A stretch of DNA of 64,000 bases from Cystobasidiopsis lactophilus (Eukaryota; Basidiomycota; Agaricostilbomycetes; Agaricostilbales; Chionosphaeraceae), in assembly GCA_001599975.1 (NCBI GenBank), contig BCIO01000006.1, positions 1,359,587-1,423,586 on the forward strand, written 5' to 3'. Every line of letters starts with the position of its first letter. Position 1 is the stretch's first letter. Positions 12,601-22,485 of this stretch are shown here, piece by piece. The position numbers were made by a program, and so were the translations under genes. The notes below the pieces were generated by a model. That model was not told the DNA's origin and did not search any database. It saw only the letters and a list, made by a program, of their open reading frames with translations.

Positions 12601-13502
12601 TAACTGGCCTTATAACAGCTTCCGCATCTTGGTGACTTCCGAGAGCACCGGTTTGATCGAGACCATCAAGGACTCGGTGTCGGTGCACTCCATCAAGAAG
12701 ACAGCGTACGCTAAGGCGGCAGCCTCCGCACAGACGGAGAATGGCGAACCTTTGGCCTCCTACACCTTGTACGACCATTTTGTAGAGGTGCGTTGGCTTT
12801 CGACTTTGGTCAGAGGAGTGCCGTGAAGCCTGATCTTCCCTCAGAAATTCGGCGACGCGGACACGTCTGCTTTCCGGAAAGCGCAAGACTGCTTCATCAA
12901 GTCGCTGGCCTCGTATTCTATCATCTGCTACCTATTGCAGATCAAGGACCGGCATAACGGCAACATTTTGATTGACACGGCTGGCCACATCATCCGTCAG
13001 TGTCTTTCACTGCCACTCGGTAAAGCAAATGTCTGAGCACTTCGTGTTATGCCAACAGACATCGACTTTGGGTTTCTTTTGTCCAATTCACCCGGCCAGA
13101 TCGGCTTCGAAATGGCGCCTTTCAAGCTGACCCAGGACTACATCGACATTTTGGGCGGGATCAACAGCGAAGGATTTGCTAGCTTCCGCAAGCTCTTGAA
13201 GCGCTGTTTTTGGGACGTTCGCAAAGAGGCCGAGCGCATCATCATGATCGTTGAGCTCATGCAGCGAGGTCAGCAGACTGCTCTAAACCTTGTGGCTGAG
13301 CTTAAGGCTTTGCGCTTTCGCAGATTCTCGCCTTCCCTGCTTCGCTGTTGGCGATCAAACATCACAGCAGCTGCGAGATCGATTCCAGCTGTCGATGACC
13401 CGGCAACAGTGCGATGATTTCGTGGACCGGCTTGTCGACTCTTCGGCCCTGTCCGTCTACACACGGTGTTACGACGCTTTCCAAACTTTCAGCCAAGGGT
13501 AA
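9637..13502 (+). CDS. PIK1: Phosphatidylinositol 4-kinase PIK1 (PI4K-beta type)
   Basis: The N-terminal lipid-kinase-unique helices are cut by three short introns: MASLLLRLFESDHFNIH, then LKTYPDSIGITYYLIERL, then HLLVSRQTESAALENF, then SLWYLQASLTDL. A very long exon (to about 12555) holds a low-complexity Ser/Pro-rich middle and the PI4K signature LLIQVEVLEGDLDF-like text (FLIQVEVLEGDLDFD). The catalytic part has VIVKTGADLRQEQLATQL, the catalytic loop DRHNGNILID and the metal-binding IDFGFLLS, followed by APFKLTQDYIDILGG. The C-terminus is restored by an intron between MQRG and DSRLPCFAVG and ends SQG-stop at 13500-13502. Pik1 makes PI4P at the Golgi and in the nucleus. Length (about 1,100 residues) fits. 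Confidence 0.95.
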
Positions 13503-13712
13503 CGTTCTTCGTCGCTCTCTGATATCGGAGACATCTTCTCACTGGTGGCTCTAGCATTCTGTAACAGCAACGATCATACCCCGCCGACTCCCACACATAC
13601 CTCCTGCATCTTTGGCATTCTCATATCCCAGCAGACTCCTTTGCAATCCCAAAGGCCACTTTCCGATGAAAGACGTTTTGCATAGCGACGCATTAAGAGG
13701 TTTCACGAGGGT

Positions 13713-15192
13713 TTAAGGTTGGCTGCTGACCAGCTTCTCTAAGGTGGCGAGCTCTAGTTTTCCGATTTTGCCCTCTAGCTTGCCTTGAAAGACACCCTTG
13801 CCGCCGCCTCTGAGTCTGGTGCCCCATTCGGCCTTCAAGACCTTGCTGGCTTCAGTGACCTTATCTAACCCGCCAAAGAGGACGATAGGACACGTTCCAG
13901 TGGTGTTCTGGCCTGCCAGAACGTAGAGCGCATCCGACGGGCTGCTATCGGCGTTCTTGAGCTTGATTGTGACGGCCAGCAACAGCTCCAGTTCTTCGTC
14001 GGGCCGGACCATCAAGGCGGCCACATTAGAATTTGCTTTGACCTCTTCCACCAATTGGGCAGAGAGGAAGCCCGTCAGCTCTTCTTTGAGCCGCTTTTCT
14101 CGCTTTTGCGACTCCTTCAAGCTGTCGATAGCTAGCTTGGTACGCGAGACCAAATCCTCCGCTCCTCCAAACTCCAACGATATCATTCGGTTCGTTTCTA
14201 GTGCTGTCGAGACGTTCCGTAAGACACGGTTGCCGACAAGGAAGTAGAGCCGGGTGTTGGTGCCTCGAATGCTGGTGGTGTGCGGCAAGATGTGGATCGT
14301 TTGCAGCATGGAGATAGCCGGCAAATGCGAGCCACAGCATGGATTGCGATCGTTCGGAATCGCCGGGTGATGGATAGTGACGTGTCGGACGACGCCGCCC
14401 TTGTAGTCGGCAGGGATCTTGGGTGGCCTCGGGTCGCCTGAATCTTCCAGGGCGACATCTACGCGGACAGGTGCATCATCTCTGATAAGCGAGTTGCACA
14501 TGTCGGCATATTGCTGGATCATTTCTGAGCTCGGTGCCGTGGGAACCTCGACGTATGAAGCCTGAGGATAAGGCTGAAGCGACCACCCGAGCGTTTCGAT
14601 GCCAAAGTGCTCTTCTAGCACTGACGATAAGAGCTGTTAGAAAGGGCTCAGTACTCATTCAGATGACGAAGCGCGATTTTGCTGCTCACATGCTGGCCCG
14701 TGTGTTGCTGCATCAGCTGTGGCGCGCGAAGTGAGCATAACGTTGGGTTTGGCGTACGAAGACGCTTCTTACATCAAGTCTGCGGTCGAAGTCTACCTCG
14801 ACCTTAACGCTGCTCCCTTCCGCTAGCGGCGCATCACAATAGTGGACGGCAGTGATGCCCTGCCGGAGCACTTTTGAGACGGCAACCTTGCTATTGCCCT
14901 CGCCAATGATCGTTCCTTGATCAAAAGGCTGTCCGCCACCCTCCGGAAACAAGCACGAGTCCTCGAGCTGGACCGCCCATTCTTCTTTCGCTGGGGCCGC
15001 TGGCGCTGACTTGGCAGCCTTCTTGGCCTGATTGGTCTTTGGCGCCTCGACTTCAACCACTTTTTCGCACTTGAGGACCTTCGTGTTCAGTTGTCGTTGG
15101 AGAGGATCGCGCTGGCATGCCAAAAGGCCGACAAACTTGATCTCGGGCAGCTCAAAAGGGCACTGAAAATAGTCGGAGGGCGTCTGCAACAT
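13713..15192 (-). CDS. Alanyl-tRNA editing protein AARSD1/AlaX type
   Basis: A free-standing alanyl-tRNA editing domain that removes Ser or Gly mischarged onto tRNA-Ala. Residues GLLACQRDPLQRQLNTKVL open the N-terminal barrel, SCLFPEGGGQPFDQG is the glycine-rich editing loop, and the zinc-binding HxxxH (HTGQH) lies on its own 27-nt exon at 14690-14716. The second metal motif is CCGSH, followed by MLQTIHILPHTTS. The C-terminal region has a coiled helix (ESQKREKRLKEELTG) and a glycine motif RGGGKGVFQGK, as in the DHHA1-like end of AARSD1. The start at 15192 (MLQTPSDYFQ) is the nearest in-frame ATG; an upstream exon is possible. It is convergent with PIK1. Confidence 0.9.
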
Positions 15193-15721
15193 TCTGCCAG
15201 ACTTCAAAAATGGCAGAGGTGGCTTTAGGCGGAGCAATGAGCGCAGAATTGTGACGAGCTGGATCGACGTTTCCAGAAGGGATGTTTTGGGGAGCTTTTG
15301 TCCGAGCTCGAGCGGGAGCCGATCTGGGGCCGGGTGGCAAGTTGGATAGTGCACATGCGGTCAAACATAGCTCTAAGTGGCAGCACAGAGGATTACTCGC
15401 ATCGGCGCCCTTCCGAGAGCCGTCTACTGATGTAGCCCGCCGTGAGCTTCCTTTCTTCAACCGCCGCGTCCTCTCAACAGCCCTTTTCGACGCCCATCTT
15501 GATGACCAAATCAACCAAGAGTTCATGAAGATCAATCAAGGGCTCACTGGAGCTGGTATCATGGAGTCACTCGTCCAATAAACCGAAGGCCGGTCGACAG
15601 TACCGAAAACCGATTCGGCCACGGTTCCAGTGGGGACTTGAGCGTGGGTCAAGTCATAGTTTGTATCGTTTTACTTCTCCACATCGCGGGAGACGGCGAG
15701 AAAAGCGAGAGGATCGCGCGT

Positions 15722-17536
15722 TTATGAAAGGAAGCTTGGGCCAGGCGCCCCTTTATCGAGCGGGTTCCGAATCCGAAGCAGCAGCCAGGCCAGCAGCGTT
15801 GCCGACGAGAACCAAAAGACGAGGGCGTGCGGTCTGGAGGCATAGCTGTGCAAGCCGTCGTTCGGATTGAACTTGTACCTGCGCTTGTTTTTGTCAACCC
15901 GCACATCGGACTCTCAAGATCGGAAAAAACACACCACCCATTCGAACCAATCTCAATAGCCAAAGCCAAAGCTGGCCGGAAGATCCAAGGCACGCCAGCA
16001 ACGTGATACAACAATGGCAAAGTGTAGTAAGCCCAAATGAAGAAGCTGTAGTGCAGACTTCTGGCAAACACAAAGCCCGTGTAGTGCGTCACAAAGAGAA
16101 GAGAGACGATCTGAAACCGCGAGGGCGAGATCTCTTGGGGACCAGAAACCGGCAAAGGGGTGGAAGAGCGGTAGCGCAGCTGATAAATAGCATAGGCGCA
16201 AGTCGAGAGGTGAAGCCCCAAGAGGATCCTAGGGAACCAGGGCCAGTAGAAGAAGGCTTCTGGGACCCATTTCCAGATGTGCATTTTCAATTGAACATGG
16301 GACTTTGATGGGCAGAAGGGGGCAACCCGAGCTCACTTCATTGAACCGGTCCAGCCAAATTTCCTATTGAGCTGGTATGCTCGCGTAATGTAGTGCACTG
16401 GTTTCGATAGCAGGAAAGGCAGTCCAGCCCAAAGTTGCCAGACGACTGCCCATCTGGAAGCGAGCACAGTTTTGCGGATGCCTATGGTGGCGAGGAAGTG
16501 GTAAGCGGCCCCGGGAGCCCAAAGCAAGCCGCTCATTTTGACTGAGGAAGCGATGCTGAAGAAGAGGATGGACAGGGCGGGGGAGGTGCCTTTGAGGAGC
16601 TGGATGACGCCGAGCAAGCTGAAGGCGACTTGGAAGACATCGTTGTGGCAAGAGTTGACATACGTGTTGCGATTCTAACATCTGGCCATGTGAGCGGTGG
16701 ATTCAAAGAGGCATTCAGTCCAGCACCTCACTCGCATCGTCGTCAGGAAGAAAATGCAATCGAGCTCAGGCGTCGGACTTGCAAGCGCATAGACGACATG
16801 GACGATCTGTTAGCACCAAGCACAAACGATTGAGCCAAAAGAAAGAGGCTACTGGAGAGGTGGTACTGGCCTTCATGACCGCCACTTGGACGAAAATGAA
16901 GACGACTTGAGCGCCAAAGTAGTGAGGAGCGTCCATGTTTGGCGGCACGCCAAACACCCTTTCGAAGAAGGAATAGATCAGGACATGACCCCCAGCTTCC
17001 GTCATTTTGAGATGGGAGTTCCGACGGTGCATCAAACCGAGGCGACTCACGATACTGTCCGGCAGGTTGTCAGTTAGAAGCCTCGAAAATGGGTGTGGTC
17101 TCACCATAATAGGTCCAGTGGCTTCACATACGAGTCCGAATTAGCATGGGCGGACATATAGAGCGGATTGGAGGTGCGTACGTCCGTCGATTTTGTAGTC
17201 TGGCCACCCCTGGCTTGAGGTCGCCCGCCCCAGTCGTTCAAATGAGGCAAACTCACAGTCCAGCTCTCCTCCCCACACTTTATGGACTTGCTCTAAATAT
17301 GTCGGGTAGTCAAGCACTGAACGTGCCCCAATATATGAGTCTCAGCGCCACCAATGAAGGCATGCAGTCCATTTACTATGCAGCGGCCCATAGAGCACGA
17401 AATACCAATCCAGCACAAACTCGGCGAGAAGGAGGTAGATGGACCAGTTCCGCCTGTACGCCTGGTAAATGCCCCGAAGTAGCCCAGGAGTCGGCGCCGG
17501 CTCTTCCTCGACCAGGTCTATCTCCTCGAAGCTCAT
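15722..17536 (-). CDS. ALG3: ALG3, dolichyl-P-Man alpha-1,3-mannosyltransferase of the ER lumen
   Basis: ALG3 adds the first lumenal mannose to Man5GlcNAc2-PP-dolichol in N-glycan assembly. The multi-pass protein starts MSFEEIDLVEEEPAPTP at 17536. Conserved pieces include LDYPTYLEQVHKVWGGE, then KIDGPTGPIMYPGGH spread over exons of 18, 17 and 4 nt, then VLIYSFFERVFGVPPNMDAP, SVKMSGLLWAPGAA, and the C-terminal half LLFVTHYTGFVFARSLHYSF. After the last intron the tail carries HALVFWFSSATLLAWLL and a short end with stop at 15722. The GPTGPxxYPGGHxLIYS string is the family hallmark. The exon just upstream of LDYPTY, where most ALG3 proteins have VPYTE, could not be placed with certainty. Confidence 0.93.
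17051..17199 (-). other. ALG3: ALG3 micro-exon cluster (18, 17 and 4 nt exons)
   Basis: Reading the minus strand, exon 17182-17199 (18 nt) is followed by a 60-nt intron, exon 17105-17121 (17 nt), a 50-nt intron, exon 17051-17054 (TATC, 4 nt) and a 55-nt intron. Every intron starts GT and ends AG; branch-like CTAAT and CTAAC are visible in the first two. The joined product reads DYYKIDGPTGPIMYPGGH, which matches the ALG3 signature in length and order, whereas no longer single-exon reading does. Confidence 0.85.
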
Positions 17537-18605
17537 CGTAAGAGAGCTCCAGACTCCTGGTGAGTGGCCGTATGGGAGAAAGAGGCGCGAGAGCACATGA
17601 AACTTGACAGAGTTCTAAGATTGGAAGCATTGGGCGGTGCGAGCTCAACAAGTTCGGCATGGCAGGCAGGAATGGATCGCTGGCCACGTCTACGATCAAG
17701 CGTACATTCCGATTACTGAGCAAGAGCTGGCAAGGGAGTGTAGAGGCAAGGCAAGACAGAAGCGACGCGAATTGGGAGTGAACGTCTTGCCGGCGTCGAC
17801 CAGATCGCGCTCGCACACCTCTAGGCTCTCTTGGTCATCATCTGCATTTGGTATTGCACCACAGAATGCAGTCTGAGAACTTAGAAACGCCAGCAAGAGC
17901 GGCCGGGCAGATTGAGTTCAAGCAAGCGGGCTCAGCAGGACAATTTAGCAGTGGCGCGTGGGCAGGGCATCAAAGGAGCATCCAGGGCGCATCATTCGTA
18001 TCTCAGCAGCACAACATATTGTGCCAAAGGTCATGGACTGAGACCAAGAGCCACAGAGCCCCAAGACGGGATCCGATCCTGTCCCGCACGCTGCCAAGCG
18101 CTGTTTGCCCTCTTGCCCTCGCCCCAGCAACGATCTCCGCCTGCTCAAGGCGCTGTGCACAGTCGACGACCGCCTACGACGAGCGACGAACGCCGGGCTC
18201 GGTCCCTCAGCCTCCTCACGCCCTCATAAATTTGCTGGAGAGGCCAAATCCGCGCGCGCCAAAGACGAAGGCAGCTTGACGCCCGGTTCAAGCGCTGGTT
18301 GCTGCCCGTTGCTGTTGATTCGGAGAGACGCCTAGGCCAGGTAGCGGCGAGGCTTGCCTGAACAGCAACCTAGAACACGTCTGCCTCGAGCCTCCGATCC
18401 TTCTCCTTCCCGTCTGTCGCCCGCGACCTCGCTCGCCTTGACGCCGGCTCTTGACAGGTGCGGCGCTACTTCCTACCCTGGCCTTACTATAGTGCCTAGT
18501 CTAAGAAGTAACAAAGCACAGACAAGCGCTCGACAAGCACACGACCCCATCCTCCCAAGCTCAGACCTACACCTCGATCCGCCCAACTCCAGTGAAACGG
18601 ACAGC
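17537..18605. other. Divergent intergenic region, ALG3 (-) and p24 (+)
   Basis: About 1.07 kb between two starts, containing short overlapping open frames (for example around 17848-18279) that lack recognisable domains or support from splicing. It probably holds both promoters and long 5' UTRs. Both flanking genes act in the early secretory pathway, so a shared promoter is possible but not shown. Confidence 0.5.
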
Positions 18606-19720
18606 ATGCTACGACTCACGAACGCCCACGCCCTCTTCCTCCTCCTCTGCCTCGCATTAAAAGCCAATGCGCTATACTTTTACGTGCGTTTACCCTCACC
18701 TACCTTTTGACAGGCTTTGGACTGATTTCTTCGACATTTTGTGCACACAGCTGTACGTTGGCTGTGATCCTGTATCCATTGGAGGATGTCAAATCCATAG
18801 CACGTGTACAGACAAAGCGGCGAGACCAAATGCTTCCTCGAAGAGTGGGCAGCCCTTCCCTTCTGCCCTTCTCTCTATACCGGCTAATGATGGAGATTAC
18901 GACCCACAGACTTCCGAATCACACCGTTGTGGCAGGTGAGTCCCAGTCTCTTGTTGGAAGCGAACTGCGGGGACAAGGTGCTCAAAGGTGGTGCGCGCTC
19001 GCAGGCCACTACAAAGCCGAAGAGTGGTCAACTGAGCAGAACAAGTATGTGATCAACGACCGAGTCGGCATCTCCATCGTGGTGGAGGAGGTCGACTCGA
19101 AGGAGAAGATCGTCCAGACCCGCGGCTCCGCCCAGGGCAAGTTCACCTTCACCTCGCACGACGCGGGCGACCACTCGATTTGCTTGAGAACAAAGTGGGT
19201 CCCCTCCGCTTGTGTGAGGCACAAAGAGCACGATGAATGGACCGGCGCTACTTCTAAGTCACAGCAATACGGGCGGCTGGCTCAGCCAATCCCAAGTCCG
19301 CTTACACCTCGACATCGCCGTCGGCGAGGCCAAGGTGGACGAGGAAGGGGAGAAGGACCACATCTCCGACTTGGCCGACAAAGTCAAGGAGCTCAATAAG
19401 CGCCTCGTCGACATCCAGCGCGAGCAGCAGTACCAGCGCGAGCGCGAGGCCGAGTTCCGTGTGCTCTCCGACCGCACCAACTCGAGCGCCGTCTGGTGGT
19501 CCATCTTGCAGATCGCCGTCCTCTTTGGCACGTGCACCTGGCAGCTAAGGCATCTCAAAGTGAGCACAAGTCCTTGCTCCTGCACTGTCCCGTTGTGCTA
19601 AGCTGGGCCGACATGTCTCGCAGAAATTCTTTGACAAGGTAGGCCATAGCTCCACCTTCGGCCTTGTTTTGCGGCTCACATATGCTTTGATTTTGTCGCC
19701 CACAGAAAAAGCTCATATGA
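18606..19720 (+). CDS. p24 family cargo receptor, p24-alpha/TMED9 (yeast Erp) type
   Basis: An ER-Golgi COPI/COPII cargo receptor. The start MLRLTNAHALFLLLCLAL is a signal peptide ending at NALYFY. The GOLD domain follows: SGETKCFLEELPNHTVVAG on two small exons, then HYKAEEWSTEQNKYVI, GKFTFTSHDAGDHSICLRT and GGWLSQSQVRLHLDIAVGE. A coiled coil (DKVKELNKRLVDIQREQQYQ), a membrane helix (WWSILQIAVLFGTCTWQL) and the tail LKKFFDKKKLI complete it; FF and the KK near the end are COPII and COPI sorting signals, and KKLI fits the alpha subfamily. Small exons include 26 nt (about 18913-18938) and 15 nt (19624-19638), and a 2-nt exon at 18751-18752 seems needed. Stop TGA 19718-19720. Confidence 0.93.
18751..18752 (+). 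other. Candidate 2-nt micro-exon (CT) in the p24 gene
   Basis: Exon 1 ends in phase 0 at 18683 (NALYFY). The next coding piece, from 18812, needs two extra bases to read LQSGETKCF. The dinucleotide CT at 18751-18752 has CACACAG before it and the near-consensus donor GTACGT after it, giving introns of 67 and 59 nt. The resulting spacing between YF and KCF equals that of human TMED9. The alternative, one 117-nt intron ending CCATAG at 18800, would insert three additional residues. Confidence 0.5.
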
Positions 19721-19926
19721 CCGGCCGAGAAGGGAAGAGGAAGATTGGCTGGGCCTGCTTTTTCCGCTTGCATTGTACTCTGAAAAAAGGAACCACAGCG
19801 CTAGCGCCTTTTTCGCATGTTCTTCCTGACCACTACTGCCCTTGACTTTCATTACCCGAGTGGCGACTTTCGCGCTTTCGCGAGCGACAACAGACTTTGA
19901 GCTCGCCCAGCCAAGTTTTGCTCAGA

Positions 19927-21109
19927 ATGGTGCACTACGACCTCAACGTGCCTTTCCCTGTGGATTTCACCGCGTCTGCGCCTGCTGCTAAGCCGAATAA
20001 GAAGGGCAAAGGCCCAACAGCAACGCCAGCAGCCTCCACTTCGGCAGCCGCCTCGAAACCTCCGCTTTTGACAGATGAGCGCAAAGCGAGCTTGCTGGCC
20101 TGCGTGGAGATGCTCATTCACCGTTGGTTGCTTCGCTCTTCATTCAAATTGAATGCGATTGCAATGATTGGGCCAACAGTGGGCTACTCGGCGTGCGCTT
20201 TCGAGCTCTTCATCCCCCTTAACTCTTTCAACCCGCAATCCGTCAAAAGCTCCCACCCTTGCCCCAACTTTCAGCCGCTTTTCCCAGACTTGGATAGCAG
20301 AACTGCGGGCGACAGCGGCCGCAAGACCATCCTGCAGCTCAGCCGGCTCACTGTAGCCTTGGACGAGAAGTCGATCGGCGGCGGCAAGGGCAATGGCATT
20401 TGTTTTGTCCGTCTTTCTCTTTCGTCCTCCTGTGAAACTTCCAGCTGAGAGTGTGATGCATAATCAGACGACGGCCAACGCCAACTTATTGGCGCAATAC
20501 GATCTGCTGGCTGTCCTACCTCGGGATGCGGCTTCCTTTCAATATGCTTGCACCAACCTCTCTTCGCCAACACCCACTTCCATCGACATCATCACTTTAG
20601 ACTTGGCGACTTCTCCTAAACTACCTTTTCACCTCAAGCGCTCTCTCATCTTGAACGCCATCCAGCAAGGCGTCGTCTTCGAAGTCGTCTACGGTGTGAT
20701 CCTCCGCACCAAGACGACCGACCCTGCCGTTCCACCAGACGCACGACGGAATGTCTTTACCGCTGCCAAAGAGTTGATCCGAATCACCAAGGGCAAGGGC
20801 ATCATCTTTTCGTCGGCGGTCAAGAACTGCATGGAGCTCCGCTCGCCCGAGGACTTGGTCAACTTGGCACGGGGCTGCATGGGCCTGGAGATTGTGCGAG
20901 GGAAGGAGGCACTGGAAGCCAACCCAAGAGCCGTCGTCATGCGGGGCTTCTCGAATCGACAGACCTATCGAGGCGCCATTAAGGGTCCGACTGTCATCAC
21001 CAGCAAGCGGCCGATGCCGGTGGCGATCTCAGACTCGGAGGAAGAAGACGAAGAGATGGACGGGGAGACTGCTGCTGCGTCGTCCTCAAAGAGGGTTCGC
21101 ACTTCATAG
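19927..21109 (+). CDS. RPP1: RNase P/MRP protein subunit RPP1 (p30)
   Basis: The protein starts with MVHYDLNVPFPVDF, the short N-terminal motif of the p30 TIM-barrel-like subunit shared by RNase P (tRNA 5' processing) and RNase MRP (rRNA processing). After the first intron, LGYSACAFELFIPL follows the helix LLACVEMLIH. Later motifs are ANLLAQYDLLAVLPRDA, SIDIITLDLATSPKLPFHLK, GVVFEVVYGVIL and GIIFSSAVKNCMELRSP, all in the order of the family. The tail carries an acidic stretch (SDSEEEDEEMDG) and a basic end KRVRTS, plausible for a nucleolar protein. Introns lie near 20122-20178 and 20400-20460; their exact limits are not certain. Confidence 0.9.
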
Positions 21110-21198
21110 CTCTTTGCAGTTCCAGCGCCACCACTGGCTCAGTCAGCACGCTGAGCTTGCGCGGCCGAAATTTCTGTTTGTTTTCGCCACCAACCATC

Positions 21199-22358
21199 AT
21201 GTCCACTCCCGAGCTGCCGTTGACCGAGCTACAAGTCTCATTTAACGGCGCCATCCATGCCCTGCCGGTCGAGCTGTCGATTTCGCTGCTGGATTTGCAA
21301 CTTCAACTGCAAGAACGGTTTGACCTGCCGCCACCCTTCCAAAAGCTCATCTTGAAAGGCAAACGGCTTTCTCAGCTTGATGCATCGTTGGAGAGCTTGG
21401 GTTTGAAAGCGCACAGCAAGCTGCAGCTCGTAGGAACCAAGGAGGCGGATGCAAATGCGTTGCAGGCGTACGAGGAGGAGCTCAAGCGGCGGGAACGCGT
21501 CTATGCCACTCGTAAGACAGGCACAGTAAGCCCTCGAAGTCTTGAGCGATGTGCCCATAGCTGAAATAGTGTGACAGGTACGCAAAACGGCGGCAGGAGG
21601 GTCCAGCTTCGCCAGCCTGTCTTCAATCCCGGCCACTCGCTTTGCCAAAATCACACCTTTGCCCGAGACTGCGATAACGCCACATTTAGAGAAGCGATCC
21701 AACATCCTCCACACCCTGGCTACCGATCCTGGGATCCTCCACATCATGGCCGCTGAAGGCCGCGATTTGCGCGTGGGCAACCTGACCGAGCTGGACCCTC
21801 GGACGTCGCCAAATCTTCTCGGACTGAATAAGGTAAGCCTCAGAGAGTGTTCGTTCGGCACGGGGGCCACGTTGACATGCTGGTCTTTCAGAACGCTGGA
21901 CAAGAAATTCTCCTGCGAGTCCTAACAGATGATCTTTCTGGCACAAGAAGCGTGAGCTAATCAGATTCAAAAGAACGGAGAGCCCAAGAGCTGATTGAAA
22001 GCTTGCCTCGTCCATACAGTACAACTCCATCCGCCGCGTCTTGGTGCACGAGCTGACCCACAACGTCCACGGACCCCACGAGCTTCCATTTCTTGAGCTT
22101 GACTCCAAGATGGCCAAGGAAGTGGCGGCCTTTCACGCCAAGAAGGACGAAGGCAATCGCTTGGGCGGCAACATCAAGCACTTTTACGATCCTGCAGAGG
22201 CGGCGGAGACCGAAAGGGCCCTTGCGGCAATGGGCAAATGCGAGCACACCTCAGAAGATACTGGCCATCGACTGGGTGGCCAAACCTCGGCGCCCCCGTC
22301 CGAGGATAGTATACGGGAAGAGAGGGCTAAAGCAGCAGAGAGGAGGGCCCGCAATTGA
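21199..22358 (+). CDS. Ubiquitin-like plus WLM metalloprotease-domain protein
   Basis: An N-terminal ubiquitin-like fold (about residues 10-80: LPVELSISLLDLQLQLQERF, FQKLILKGKRL) is fused to a WLM (Wss1-like) domain. The protease active site is clear: RRVLVHELTHNVHGPH contains HExxH and the third histidine. Upstream are RSNILHTLATDPGILHIM and RVGNLTELDP, typical WLM text; downstream FHAKKDEGNRLGG and GHRLGG. Wss1-family proteases cut DNA-protein crosslinks and SUMO/ubiquitin-marked substrates; this architecture, with the UBL first, resembles the fission-yeast ubiquitin-metalloprotease fusion protein. At least three introns are spliced, joining RKTGT to RKTAAGG, LGLNK to NAGQEILLRV, and LSGTRS to YNSIRR. 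Stop TGA 22356-22358. Confidence 0.92.
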
Positions 22359-22485
22359 GACCCATGACTGCGCCCGGTTACTTCGTTCACTGTACACTTA
22401 GTACCGCTCGACAATTTCTAAATGCAAACAGCGACATTGAGCGACTTTTTTTTCGGGTGACAGCCGGTTGCCCAGCGAACACCAG

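Noticed and set aside
17848-18279. Open frame in the ALG3-p24 intergenic region
   Set aside because: Low-complexity, overlaps two other open frames of similar length, no domain or splice support.
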